From Callaeas wilsoni (Eukaryota; Chordata; Aves; Passeriformes; Callaeidae), in assembly GCA_013398955.1 (NCBI GenBank), contig VWPU01008375.1, positions 81,407 through 145,406 of the forward strand: a stretch of 64,000 nt of DNA, read 5' to 3'. The position numbers and the translations under genes were made by a program. A model generated the notes under the pieces. It saw only the letters and a program-made list of their open reading frames with translations, ran no database searches and was not told the DNA's origin. Each line of letters begins with the position of its first letter. Within the stretch, counting starts at the first letter, position 1. Positions 49,801 through 58,698 of this stretch are shown piece after piece.

Positions 49801-52800
49801 GCATCTAAGTAGGATTTCATTAGAGCAACTTCCAAATTAAGTTTTCTCACCCTTCTGTCCGAAATCCTCCATTGTAGGGATACTCCCTTCTTCCAGCCCT
49901 GGAGCCAGGGGTTTTAGCTGATCTGCCATCCGCAGGGTTGGCCGGACCTTGGCCTCGGATTCCAGCGCTTTTCGGAAGTGGGTGTAGACATCAGGTAACC
50001 TGTGCAGACAGGAGCAGTCAGGTCACCGCAGGGCAGCTGCCCTGGCCCCTCCACACACCACACACCCCTTCCTCAGGAGGAGGATTAGCATTCCAGGCTG
50101 TCCTCTCAGGTTTGTGATGCCTGTTTGTGCACTGCCAGGCACAATAGAGGAAAATGCCCCCGGGGATAACAGCCAGCAGAAGCTCAGTCCTTCACTCAGT
50201 TTATTTCTGCTTGTGATGCATATTGTGCCTTTTCAATTTAAGGTGTGCCCTGATGGGGAAATCCAAGAGAGCCAGATTTATCTCACCTAATTTCTGATTA
50301 ACACAGCTGATCTCAGTGTAAAAATCTGCAACCTCCTGCTGCCTTTTCAGTCAAAGGAGAAAAACAGGCATTTTCATGGCCTGACCTGTCTGCCCTCATT
50401 TTATACATTTTCTACACAATACCATGAATCACTCAACTCCATCAAGTACACTTCAAGTGACTGCTGAGGCAGCAGTGAAGACTACACACACCAAGGCAGG
50501 GTTGGAAGTAAATCATCTCTTAGGTCTCTTCCAACCCAAACCTTTCTATGATTCTATGAAGATGCTCCAGGGGAAGTTTAGATTGGATATTAGGAAAAGT
50601 TTCTTCATAGAAAGGGTGGTCAGGCTAGAACAAGCTGTCCAGCTGTTCAGGGAAGTGGTGGAGTCACTGTCCCCGGAGGTTTAAAAGATGTGTGGATGTA
50701 GCATTGAAGGACATGGTTTAGTGGTAGGCTTGGCTTAGTTAATGGTTTGATTTGATGATCTTAGAGGTCTTTTCCAGTCCCTTAATGAATGGTCAAACAC
50801 ACACCTTGGCTTCATACATACAGAAGCATGAATCCTACTAGTGCAGAGGGCTGAATGTGCTGCTTCCCCTTTGTGTGCCTGAGCATGACAGCACTGCTCC
50901 ATAAAAGCACAAATAGATGGATTTAATAGGTCCTTTCCCTGTGGGACCAGATGACTGGGAGCCCTCCTGAGTGAGAAACAAATGGGACAGTGGAGGGATG
51001 ACACCATGGAGCAGCCCACCTGTCAATAGGCCTGAAGGGAAGATCATCCCGATGATACAGCGTGGACCCCCAGAATGTCTGAATCTTCACCCCGTGCTGC
51101 CCACACACCTGGCACAGCCCCTTCTCCACATCCAGCTCCTCCTGCGTGGCCTAGGGAGAACAAAAGAGTGAGGCCAGGGCTGCACAAATGCAGCTCCCAC
51201 ACGCACAAAGACCCTAGTCCCTGGTCTTGCCCTCCTCACACTTCTCCACCTTACCTTCAACCCTTTGCCCCATCGAGTACTCCCACTCAGGGAGTCCCCA
51301 TCCCACAAACCACCCGGTTTCCCCAAGGTTAACAACACCACAGCCAAGAAAGGCTCAGAACACACAGGATCTGCATCATCACTTGGTCGTGGAAGAAACC
51401 TTCACAGCATAATTTTATCTTTTAACTGTGTCACTCGACTATTTCCCTTACCTCTTCATGGAAAACCACAGCGCTGACAGAGCCCAGCTGAGTAATCAGA
51501 TCACAGACCACATCTTCTGGCTTCCCCTTCCTCACAACCAGGGTACTAAAATACAAAATACTGGCCTGAAATAGGTTTGATGTTATTGTCATTTATGTGT
51601 ACAAGAGGCCATTATCCCAGCCCAGGCAGGCACTCATGTCCTAGTTTTCTATGGAGCACAGACAGTGTGTGGAGGCAGACAGACAGGATTTGACCAGCCT
51701 GCATTTTTTAGGAGCCCCCAAACAGAGTTTGTAAGCCTCTGGGGCTTAGTTTGTGACAAACACATTTCTGCCACTCTGGATGCCTTAGAAAGGATGACTG
51801 AGCACAAAGCCAGTCTGTGGATCTGTTCATCCTCACACATTTAAGAGATTCAAGGGCTGGCTGATCCGCCTTGTCCAAGTTTCTCAGAGAGGTTGTCCCA
51901 CCCCTGGAAATATTCAAGGTCAGATTGAACAGGGCTCTGAACATGATCTGGTTGAAGATGTCCCTGCTCACTGCAGGGAGTTGGACTAGATGGCCTTTAA
52001 AGCTCCCTTCCAACTCAAACTATTCTGTGACTCTGTGATCTTTTGCTCTGCAAAGCCAGATATTATCTGGTAATGGATTCTTCAGATAATATCTATGGTT
52101 CTGGTCTACCCCAATTATGGTTCTAAAGGCATCATAAGCTAGGATATCTGAAGATCCCCTTCCTGTATAGTAACCTAGAGACTGGGCTTAGTGGGACAGG
52201 GCACAAGGAAATGTAACTCTCCAGGCTCAGAAGCCAGGATCCATGTTGGTCTGTCTCAAGCCAACTCCCAGGGAAAACTTTCCAGGGACAAGGAAGGCCC
52301 CAGGCAACAGTGGCTACTGAAATTGCCCACATCTCAAAAGTCTGCTGCTCATGCTTCCCACTGTCAGCACTCGGGGCAGACCACTCAAGGCTGAAATCCA
52401 TCTGGGGTACCCGAGAAAGCAAAACCCACGTGGCACAGAGCCTGGATGGCTCTCTGTCCCCTGTGCAGGGGACCACTGCAGGTCACCTGAACAGTGGCTA
52501 CACATGGCACCCTACTGCACCTAGCAGAGGGGCCGTGGCTCGCTGAAATAAGCCACCATCAGAGCCCAGAGTACCCAACAGGATCCGAGTCACAGCACAG
52601 GTATGTGTTTAAAAAGAGTAGGGAAATAGAAATGTATGTGTTATTTGCACGGTGCTTTCTCAACTACCTTCCTTTTTTCTTGAGAGTTTCCCTCAGATCC
52701 TTCACGCTTTCCAACAAAAACCTGAGCCTGTGGGGCCCCGTCTTCGGGAAGCCGTGGCAGTGGGTGCCCAGGTAGTGCCGCGGGTCGAAGCAGTAGAGGG

Positions 52801-53018
52801 GAATCACGAAATCTGCGTTGTGCTGAGCCCAGTGGAGCACCTGGAAACACAGAGCGGGCCGTGAGAGCTCCCGGGGCAGGCTGCAGGGAGAATCCCTCCC
52901 CATCCTGCCCAACAGCGGGGCTGCTCCTACGGAAACCCCCGGCGGTCCCTACCTGGTTGTCGTGGGCGCGCAGGTCGCAGCGCAGCAGGCAGATGGCCGT
53001 GCCCGCTGTCCCCGACAT
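34769..53018 (-). CDS. CRY-DASH: Cryptochrome DASH (single-strand-preferring photolyase-like flavoprotein), complete, 14 coding exons
   Basis: CRY-DASH proteins bind FAD and a folate antenna and repair cyclobutane pyrimidine dimers with preference for single-stranded DNA. Fourteen minus-strand exons join to 1569 nt (522 aa, like frog and fish homologues of about 520 aa), with agreeing phases and no stop. The N-terminal alpha/beta antenna domain is at about residues 6-175 ([28 protein letters not shown]). The helical FAD domain is at about 210-480 ([59 protein letters not shown]). The C-terminal tail [12 protein letters not shown] is family-typical. Trp324, Trp377 and Trp400 have the spacing of the Arabidopsis CRY3 electron-transfer triad (356/409/432, recalled), so photoreduction is probably intact. 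The start at 53018 aligns with the frog Met-Ser-Gly start. An in-frame ATG 60 codons upstream also exists. Exon 8 has a triplicated acceptor. Confidence 0.97.
36068..36244 (-). CDS. CRY-DASH: CRY-DASH coding exon 13
   Basis: A 177-nt phase-0 exon (acceptor TCTGTTTGCAG, donor GTGAGT). It encodes [20 protein letters not shown] and continues through [10 protein letters not shown] to [13 protein letters not shown], the final helices of the FAD-binding domain including the conserved Trp-Val-Pro-Glu-Leu. Confidence 0.96.
37210..37329 (-). CDS. CRY-DASH: CRY-DASH coding exon 12 (FAD-site segment)
   Basis: A 120-nt phase-0 exon (acceptor TGTTCTCAAG, donor GTAAGT). It encodes [20 protein letters not shown] followed by [20 protein letters not shown]. 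Trp400 and the Gly-Asn-Asp-Pro-Arg element are the strongest family signature in the gene. The acceptor ends AAG, acceptable but less common than CAG. Confidence 0.96.
37330..40197 (-). other. CRY-DASH: CRY-DASH intron 11
   Basis: The longest CRY-DASH intron (2.9 kb). It is unique sequence with no recognised transposable element. A 190-codon open frame on the plus strand (38485-39057) has no recognisable domain and I treat it as chance. Confidence 0.85.
40198..40355 (-). CDS. CRY-DASH: CRY-DASH coding exon 11 (FAD-binding core)
   Basis: A 158-nt exon (acceptor TTGTCTCTGCAG, donor GTAAGA). It encodes [20 protein letters not shown], then [20 protein letters not shown], then [13 protein letters not shown]. 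It is the most conserved part of the photolyase/cryptochrome fold: the Arg-Gly-Arg-Gln-Asn flavin-contacting helix and Trp377 of the putative electron-transfer chain. Confidence 0.97.
41393..41452 (-). CDS. CRY-DASH: CRY-DASH coding exon 10
   Basis: A 60-nt exon (acceptor TTCCTCCACAG, donor GTCAGT). It encodes [20 protein letters not shown]. Trp324 here is 53 residues before Trp377, the spacing expected for the innermost or outermost Trp of the CRY-DASH triad. The GTCAGT donor is slightly atypical. Confidence 0.93.
41453..42679 (-). other. CRY-DASH: CRY-DASH intron 9, with long antisense open frame
   Basis: A 1.2-kb intron. The plus strand carries an uninterrupted 281-codon frame from an ATG at 41722 to a stop at 42567, the longest single open frame in the window. 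I recognise no domain, signal peptide or transposon similarity in it. It contains scattered Cys, Trp and Pro without pattern and is probably fortuitous. Confidence 0.7.
42680..42759 (-). CDS. CRY-DASH: CRY-DASH coding exon 9
   Basis: An 80-nt exon (acceptor TGTGTTTCAG, donor GTGTGT, a weak donor). It encodes [20 protein letters not shown] and then RIFSLR. The Leu-Trp-Arg-Asp-Tyr-Phe segment (295-300) is a conserved FAD-domain motif of the family. Confidence 0.95.
43388..43604 (-). mobile_element. CR1 LINE 3' fragment in CRY-DASH intron 8
   Basis: The plus strand reads the complement of the CR1 tail: 'cagaatcacagaatta', 'taggttggaaaagacctctgagatcat', 'ccagaccatggcactgagtcc', 'taaacacctccagggacagtgactccaccacct' and 'agaaattcctcctaatgtccaacc'. 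Same orientation as CRY-DASH. Confidence 0.9.
44843..44932 (-). CDS. CRY-DASH: CRY-DASH coding exon 8
   Basis: A 90-nt exon (donor GTATGT). It encodes [20 protein letters not shown] and then [10 protein letters not shown], with Trp259 completed from exon 7 and Trp289 shared with exon 9. The acceptor (CTGCTTTCAG followed by GC) lies in the exon-proximal copy of a 59-bp tandem triplicate. Two identical acceptors therefore sit 59 and 118 nt upstream. Only the proximal acceptor gives the conserved protein; the others shift the frame. Confidence 0.95.
44931..45107. repeat. 59-bp tandem triplicate spanning the CRY-DASH exon 8 acceptor
   Basis: Three essentially identical 59-bp copies (44931-44989, 44990-45048, 45049-45107), beginning 'gcctgaaagcagaggaatga'. 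On the gene strand each copy contains a pyrimidine-rich stretch and TTTCAG followed by GC, so the 3' splice site of exon 8 exists three times. The lack of differences between copies indicates a recent duplication (or active homogenisation). Assembly error is an alternative. Confidence 0.95.
46695..46768 (-). CDS. CRY-DASH: CRY-DASH coding exon 7
   Basis: A 74-nt exon (acceptor TGCTCTCACAG, donor GTAAAG). It encodes [20 protein letters not shown] and then KFAPW, where the final Trp is completed by exon 8. The Tyr-Ser-Thr-Lys-Phe segment contacts FAD phosphates in photolyases. Confidence 0.95.
47444..48014 (+). mobile_element. Solo LTR, ERVL-like, in CRY-DASH intron 6
   Basis: A roughly 570-bp block resembles LTRs I know from bird genomes: 'ggctggggtggagttaattttcctcactgtagct', 'gctgagcagagctcacacag', 'gtaggctgggggtgcacaag', 'acacagctgggacagc', 'tcttcccaagtaactgtgatggagccctgctttcctgggga' and a 'ggttaaaccaggaca' end. 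It carries LTR control signals in order: TATA box TATAAAG at 47717-47723 and poly(A) signals ATTAAA at 47829-47834 and 47882-47887. No internal retroviral sequence flanks it, so it is a solo LTR antisense to the gene. The ends (TG...CA) are approximate and I found no clear target-site duplication. The assignment to ERVL is from memory of the family. Confidence 0.8.
48815..48903 (-). CDS. CRY-DASH: CRY-DASH coding exon 6
   Basis: An 89-nt exon (acceptor TTCTGTGGCAG, donor GTAACG). It encodes [20 protein letters not shown] and then [10 protein letters not shown]. The Phe-Pro-Cys-x-Gly-Gly-Glu segment begins the helical FAD-binding half. Confidence 0.95.
49209..49470 (-). mobile_element. CR1 LINE 3' fragment in CRY-DASH intron 5
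   Basis: A complement of the CR1 tail on plus: three 'cagaatcacagaatgac' type tail units, 'gctttgggttggaagggatcttcaaga', 'ccctgccacgggcagggacaccttccactggaccaggttgctcc', 'cagcctggccttggacacttccagggatgg' and 'agaatttcttcctcacatctaatct'. The tail is well preserved. Confidence 0.92.
49851..49999 (-). CDS. CRY-DASH: CRY-DASH coding exon 5
   Basis: A 149-nt exon (acceptor GTCTGCACAG, donor GTGAGA). It encodes [20 protein letters not shown] and continues through [20 protein letters not shown] to MEDFGQK. This is the inter-domain linker, the least conserved coding part after the C-terminal tail. Confidence 0.94.
50500..50558 (+). mobile_element. CR1 3' terminal tail in CRY-DASH intron 4
   Basis: Only the last 60 bp of a CR1 remain ('ggttggaagtaaatcatctcttaggtctcttccaacccaaac' followed by 'ctatgattctatga'). 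A second CR1 fragment begins directly after this tail. Confidence 0.75.
50562..50785 (+). mobile_element. CR1 LINE 3' fragment abutting another CR1 tail
   Basis: 'gatgctccaggggaagtttagattggatattaggaaaag', 'tcttcatagaaagggtggtcagg', 'gtggtggagtcactgtccccgga' and 'gatttgatgatcttagaggtcttttccag' in order. It starts immediately after the tail of the preceding CR1, which suggests insertion into, or tandem priming at, the older element's tail. Confidence 0.85.
51020..51150 (-). CDS. CRY-DASH: CRY-DASH coding exon 4
   Basis: A 131-nt exon (acceptor TTCTCCCTAG, donor GTGGGC). It encodes [20 protein letters not shown] and continues with [23 protein letters not shown]. The Phe-Trp-Gly-Ser-Thr-Leu-Tyr-His motif is diagnostic of the DASH antenna domain. 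Confidence 0.96.
51452..51545 (-). CDS. CRY-DASH: CRY-DASH coding exon 3
   Basis: A 94-nt exon (acceptor TTGTATTTTAG, donor GTAAGG). It encodes [20 protein letters not shown] and then [11 protein letters not shown], a beta strand and helix of the N-terminal Rossmann-like domain. Confidence 0.95.
51885..52040 (+). mobile_element. CR1 LINE 3' fragment in CRY-DASH intron 2
   Basis: 'ctcagagaggttgtcccacccctggaaatattcaaggtcag', 'gggctctgaacatgatctggttgaagatgtccctgctcactgcaggg', 'ttggactagatggcctttaaa', 'cccttccaactcaaactattctgtgactctgtgatc'. Same subfamily as the fragment at 13.8-14.3 kb. Confidence 0.88.
52668..52840 (-). CDS. CRY-DASH: CRY-DASH coding exon 2
   Basis: A 173-nt exon (acceptor GTGTTTCCAG, donor GTAGTT, weak). 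It encodes [20 protein letters not shown], then [20 protein letters not shown], then [17 protein letters not shown]. The Cys-Phe-Asp-Pro-Arg and Pro-Lys-Thr-Gly-Pro-x-Arg-x-Arg-Phe-Leu segments are typical of DASH antenna domains. Confidence 0.96.
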
Positions 53019-53500
53019 GGTCCCTCGGCGTGGCCTCTCCCACGCCGCACGGCTCGGCTCTGCGCTCCCTCTGCCCGGCTGTGTCCCCCCTCTGCCCGGC
53101 CCTTCATCCCGCCCCGCCGGGGAGGAGCCGTCCTGCCTCCGGATCCCCGTGTCCGCCCCCAGCGCATCCCCGCGGGACGGGCAAGTCCCATCCGGCATCC
53201 CTGGAGCGCAGCAGGATCGGGACGAGATCGCTTCCCTCTGTCCGGGGTCCCCCCGCGTCTCACCAGAGCCCTGCCCCGGCCGGTCACACTTATTGCTGGG
53301 TGGTTTTTTTAAACCGCTTTATCTTTTTAAATCTCTTTATCTTTCACACAACAGCATCAGGGAACGGCCTCGCTCAGCGCTGCAGGGCGGCCCCTGTGCT
53401 GAGGCTCAGCCACGGGGACAGCGACCCGCTGCAGAGGTCGGTGACACCGAGCCTCCCCCTGCTCTGACAGCGTTGATCGGTGCTTGTCCTTTAAATGCCA
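52730..53500 (-). promoter_or_regulatory. CRY-DASH: CRY-DASH CpG-island promoter
   Basis: G+C- and CpG-rich block covering exons 1-2 and about 480 bp upstream. I found no TATA box, no CACGTG E-box and no TTATGTAA-type D-box close to the start, so sequence alone gives no evidence for clock or light control of this promoter. Confidence 0.65.
52953..53018 (-). CDS. CRY-DASH: CRY-DASH coding exon 1
   Basis: A 66-nt exon: ATG with A at -3, encoding [20 protein letters not shown] and then NQ, ending at a GTAGGG donor. The Leu-Leu-Arg-x-Asp-Leu-Arg-x-His-Asp-Asn motif is the universal photolyase/cryptochrome N-terminus. The frame stays open upstream to another ATG at 53198, but the conserved family start is this one. 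Confidence 0.94.
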
Positions 53501-53782
53501 AGGCTGCGATGTGATGGCCACTTGCTCAGGAACCAGCTTTGCAGAGAGCTGGTCACCTGCCGACCGACAAAAGGCGAGCTGTAGATTAGCAATAATTAAT
53601 GTATTTGGTTCTCAGCACTGGCAGAAGTGGCTGAAGTGAAAAGGCTTTGCCTCATCCTGTGGCTTCTGTCAGCTGACATTAGGCACCAGTGGCCACACAT
53701 CCCTTACTCACTGAATTATCCCTCAGGACCCTTTTTATTTTTGTGTTCAGCTACTCTTATAAGAGGAAACCAAGCACAGGAA

Positions 53783-53908
53783 CTGCCTGCCCAAGGAAGT
53801 AGTGGAGTCACCATCCTTCGGTACACGGCTTAGTGCTGGATGTGGCAGTGCTGGGTTAATGATTGAACTTGAGGTCTTTTCCAACTTAAATGATTCTATG
53901 ATTCTATA
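53783..53908 (+). mobile_element. CR1 LINE 3' fragment upstream of CRY-DASH
   Basis: 'ctgcctgcccaaggaagtagtggagtcaccatcc', 'gtgctgggttaatgattgaacttgaggtcttttccaactt' and a good 'atgattctatgattctata' tail. A short internal deletion is evident between the two blocks. Confidence 0.88.
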
Positions 53909-56062
53909 AAATGCTTGGTTGATGTGGTCTCCAGCCACCTGATCCCCTTGTGAACTCCACTGATCGTCCTGGGATGGGAGAGAATGGAGAAGGGGTTAAC
54001 ACATAGCAGCAAGGAGCTGGTGATGATTCAGGATCCGGGTTTACAGCAATGAATTGCTGCAGCTCATTCAAGTACCTGAATTGCTGAAGTGGAGCTTTTG
54101 GTGAAGCCACATGGACTCTGACCAGCTGACCAGGGTTTGAACGTGGTACCCAAGCCCCAGTGGGTCCTGGGCAGTCCTGGCTTTTTGTCCATCTCCTCCA
54201 GGCCTGGAGGAGCTCTGCATGCAGTGGAAAGTGATGTGGTTCCCTGTGTAACTCACATGACACATCATCTCCTGATCCCTTCTCTGTGCACCAAGGGCTC
54301 CTTTTCCTGGCTCAGCAGCTGCAGCCCATTGAGAACCAGTGACTCATCCCAGAGGGTTCATGGTTGGTGAAAGAAAAGAGGAGCCAAAACTTTGGCTCAT
54401 GCCCAAGGGAAACACTGCTGTCGGCTTGCAATGCTTAGAAGACAACATGTCTCTTTATCATATTAGAAATAATGAAAAAAACCCAGTTTATAAATCTTCC
54501 CTGTTTGCCTTTGCCTTCATTTGGACGAGGACAAACAGTGCAGTTGGCTTTGCTTTTGTTTGCAGTCAGGCTTCCCCCACAGTGTCTTGGTTGACATTAA
54601 GCTGGGCCAAGTCTGGCAATGCTGACATCCTCCTGCAGCTTACTCAGAGCTGCGAGACAGCCACCCACGTGCACTGCAACGCCAAGAGCCTCATCGAAAG
54701 GGTGTGCAAGAAACGGGTGCCCTGCTGCCTGCAAAGGGGGTGTTTCCCGTTGGCAAGGAAGGCTGGTTTCCACTAAACACACACCTCTGCAACATAACAC
54801 TAAGATTTGGAACCCTTGATATGACAGCGAGGAAAAACAGTGGGTTTAACAGTTGAGTCTGTGCCAGCTTTCGATTTGTGTTGATGTAGAAGGTGTGAGG
54901 TGTCCAACACTGGCAGCGAGAGCAGCACAACAGACTCTGCACCCACACGGCTGCTGGATGTGGTGATCCAGGCAGCAAGAGTGGGCAGGAAAACCAGATG
55001 TCCATCAGGGATGGGCGGTTTGCTCAGGCCCAGAACCCAGATTTATACCCAACACCATTCCATTTCTGTCACATGGCTGGAGGTTGGTTTTATTTCTTTT
55101 GCACTCTTCTAGGAGAGTACAAATCCTGTTGCACACTTGAGCCAGTGCTTCCCAAAACAGCACTGATCACATCCACTCTGGATTCTACCCTGAGAAAAAA
55201 GGATAGGTTTTCTTTTACTTACACGGGTGCTTCTCTTCAGATTCTGCAAGTACCTCTGCCTAGTCCCTGCTTCTGTGAGACCCTATGAAATCATCCTCTG
55301 AAAATAAGTGCAACAGGGGTGTTTAGGAAAGGCCGTGTGGGCAGGAATACTTTGTTCTAAAATTAGAAACCAGGAGACCTGGCATTGTGAACTGCAGGCC
55401 TGCCAGTCTCCTTGCCTGGATTTTCCATTCAGATGAACATAGTCAATGAGAACAAAAGCTTCCTTTTTTCCCCGCTGACACCTGTCTCTTTACTCCAGGA
55501 TGGTGTTCCAGCTTTCCATTCCTCCTCTGGGAAGCAGAGAAGCTTTGCCTGCTTGCAATACCAGCAATCTCTATGCCAATATGGAGGGAACAAGCTGTCC
55601 ACTGTCATTTTTGTTCTTTTAAGCATCCTCCAAGAACCAGCTTCTTTCCTGGAGTCCTGAAGTTAGGCAACTCATGAGACTTGGGAGGAAGTCTGTGAGC
55701 TTTGACAAAGTTACACAGGGGACCTGTAATAAAAGAATTGGATCTCAATGTGAACAGCAGCATGCGAGGTCTTTTTTTCTCTCAGAAAACCTCCTGGGAT
55801 ACCAGGACATTGACAGACCCCAAATCCCAAGTCAATAATCCTTCAGCAGTCCTTTTCCCCTGGCTGCTTTGAGTGTCCTTTTTCACTCATTAAAACCATT
55901 TATGGTGTTTTGTTTATTCCTGGTGTTGAGTGTGACAGTCAGAACTGCCTGTTGTACCCATCCTGGATAACAGAGTCAGACGATGGTACCTCATCGCCCC
56001 TGCAGTAAGGTCGCCTTTTATGGCTTTTGCTGAACAAATCTCTTAGAAATATAGCCAGTTTT

Positions 56063-56127
56063 GTGCCATTTCTCTTTTCCTCTCCTCTCCCCTCTTCTCC
56101 TCTCCTGTCCTTCCCTCCCCTCCCATG
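56063..56127. repeat. Polypyrimidine tract (CTCTTCCC-rich)
   Basis: About 65 bases almost exclusively of C and T (tctcttttcctctcctctcc...tcccctccc), with only one G. It is a simple-sequence, potentially triplex-forming tract of no known function. Confidence 0.8.
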
Positions 56128-57917
56128 TTCACAAGCACCTGTGCCCAATTTCATTCGCAATGTGTACCCACCATCATAATTCAGACGGTGTTTCACCTGT
56201 CAAAAGTGGAAATTGGCCTGAAAAAATTCCTTTCTCATTTTGGAAGCAAATCCCAACTGTTGCTCCTTTCAAGTCTCTGCGAGAACGACGCTTTTGCATT
56301 TAGCTTGTCATGCATGAAAAGTTTGACATCGTTATTTGATGTTTTACTGATTCTCCCTCTGAGCCCTTCGCAGAATCTTGAATCATGTCATCATTAGCTG
56401 TTTTCATAAAAGCATAAAAACCCCAGGATGGACACAGAGTGCAGCTCTGCTCAGGGACAGACCAGAGATTCTGTTACCAGTCCTGCTGCATCCAAGCGTG
56501 TGCTCTAATGGCTCTTTGACTATGACAAGCGCAGTTTGAGTAGCACCATAAATCCCGTCCACCAAACACCTCTCTCTTTTCCTGCATGTCTGATACTGCA
56601 CCTAGATCTCTCTTTCAGCTTTTTGAACCGTTAGTAACAGTGACAACCTGCTTTTAATGCCAATTCCCTTCCAGAGACAATGCTTTGGTGTTTTGACTGC
56701 AAAAGGCTTGGCACTCTCTTTCCTGGTGGAAGCAGAAGGACATAGCCCTGCTCCAAGGGCTGAGTTCTCTGTCTGCAGAAATGCATCCACTCTTTTTACA
56801 GGTCAGAGGCCTTTCTCTGGTGTCATTTGTCATTCTGGTTTGGAGGGGCCTTGCCGTCAGAGACTGTGCAGGGACTGTCTGGCCTTGGTTCTGCTGTGAT
56901 CGTCCTTGTAGGAAAACACAGAGACCGATCGCTCTTTGTAGTTCAGCTTGTGACCACTATTCATTAAATCTGTCATTTCCTCTTCTGCCTTTCAGCGGCG
57001 TTTCCTCCATCAGGAACCTAATGACCCTCTGCAAGCTCTCATCCACCTACAGTTACTGGACCTGTGTAAGCTTTGCCAAGTGGCTTAAATACTGTTTAGT
57101 CTCCAGTGTCAGCTGCTGCTTATGACTGGCACACAGGTTTGCAACACTCTCTCACCTAGCTTTTATTACACCCTCAAAACACTGGAAAAAAATATCTACC
57201 CTGGCAAAGGATCAGACTTGCACCACTGCAACTGAAGTAGCTTAATATCAGTCGAGTGTACTCACATCCTTGGCTGATGGAATTCAACAGAGCTAACCAA
57301 GGATTTACTTCAACCCTCAGCTGACAAAAAAAAATCTCTCTTCAAGAGGCTTTTAAAGCGAAAAAAAAAGCAGCTGTGGTTTTGTGTTCACAACTAGACC
57401 TGGGAACATGATGTCTGTGTTGTGTTCTGCTCCATGCTTCTCCCTGTGTTCTTGGAAGGGATCATTTCAACCCTCTGCCTACAGCAGAATTTCTTCTGCT
57501 GTAAAATGGATTTAATATCACTTCCCTCTTGCACAGGGCAGTTTGAGTGGTGACTGCCTTCATATCAGACACCCAGTTCTAACACTGCTATTAAAAACAC
57601 AGAATATTCTAGAAAATAATATATAGAGAGAGTTACAGTCAAATCATCTTAGATATTTAAAAACATCCAAATGTTCCTGTCCACTGGGTTAAAAATCAAT
57701 AGTCACCAGGCCACTTCAGACACACAAGCTGTGACACAAAGACTACAGCTGAGGTGGCTCTCCATGTCTGCCCAGGTCAGTGGGATGTCTACAGCAGATA
57801 TGGGCACTGTCAGGGACAGAGGAAGATGTTACAGTCCTGCCACAGGTGCTGAGGAACTGCTCTCCTACACACCCTTTTCTTCTTCACATCCCCCCTGGAC
57901 AGAGGGTTCATGTTGAG

Positions 57918-57985
57918 TTTTGTTTAAAGGGGGCTGTAGCTCAGGGGGTTAAACAAACCCCCCCTTTTGTTTAAAGGGGGCTGTA
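57918..57985. repeat. 21-bp direct repeat with internal hairpin
   Basis: 'ttttgtttaaagggggctgta' occurs exactly at 57918-57938 and 57965-57985. Between them, 'taaacaaa' and 'tttgttta' form an 8-bp inverted repeat around a C-rich loop. The segment 'tagctcaggggg' also fits a tRNA A-box, but no anticodon or T arm follows. Confidence 0.85.
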
Positions 57986-58681
57986 TTGTCTCAGTAGACA
58001 ATATTTCTGAGAATCATATAAACACTTTTGCAGGGTAATCGTTATTAGAAGGAAACGCCATTTTAAGGCATTCGGAATTCACATCTATCGGAATTTTCTC
58101 TTGGAGACAAACCCCAAGGAGATCACGCTCCTGCAGCCATCTCCTCCTTGCCCTGCAGACAGTGAGGCTCTTTGCTGGAGATGGGAAGAACCAACATTGA
58201 CCAGGGATGTGAAACGTTGGCCTGCAGGCTCAGTATGGAGAGCTTAGTGCTGCTCCTGCAGGTGACACTGGCATCATGGTTTGGCCAAGGAGAATGGCAA
58301 AGGAATGGAAACAAAAAAAGAGTTGAAAAAAAAAGCCTTCACTTTCTCCACTCCTCCCCAATTCATATTTACTGTAGTCCCCACGAAACTACACCTAAAA
58401 TAGCTTTTGTCTGTTGCTATTTAGCCATTTAGGTCGGATCTACCAGCTGCATGAACTTGCCTCTATTGTACTATGGCAGTTGGACTGGTGCCATCCTCCC
58501 CCCATGGGTTTTCTACAGATCTATATTTCAAAGTTATGGCTCTCGCAAAGCTCTGCTCTGTGAGTTCAGACAAGCTAAAAAAAAATTAGTCATGTTTCCT
58601 CTAGTCCTGCTGCTTTACTAGGCTTCCTATTTGCAATCAAATTATTTTTAATTTTGACCACGTTCCTATTGTTTGCCAGGA

Positions 58682-58698
58682 AGATAATCATCTTATCT
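58682..58698. promoter_or_regulatory. Inverted pair of GATA motifs
   Basis: AGATAA (58682-58687) and TTATCT (58693-58698) are perfect inverted GATA-factor sites separated by 5 bp, inside an AT-rich unique block with several homeodomain-like words. It is a candidate enhancer element. Function is inferred only. Confidence 0.4.

Noticed and set aside
56781..57125. Hydrophobic 114-codon plus-strand frame that looks membrane-like
   Set aside because: Cys/Leu/Ser-rich from pyrimidine-rich DNA. No family recognised and no supporting splice sites.
57928..57985. Possible tRNA gene (gggggctgtagctcaggggg start)
   Set aside because: A D-arm/A-box-like start is present but no anticodon stem, T arm or B box follows within tRNA length.
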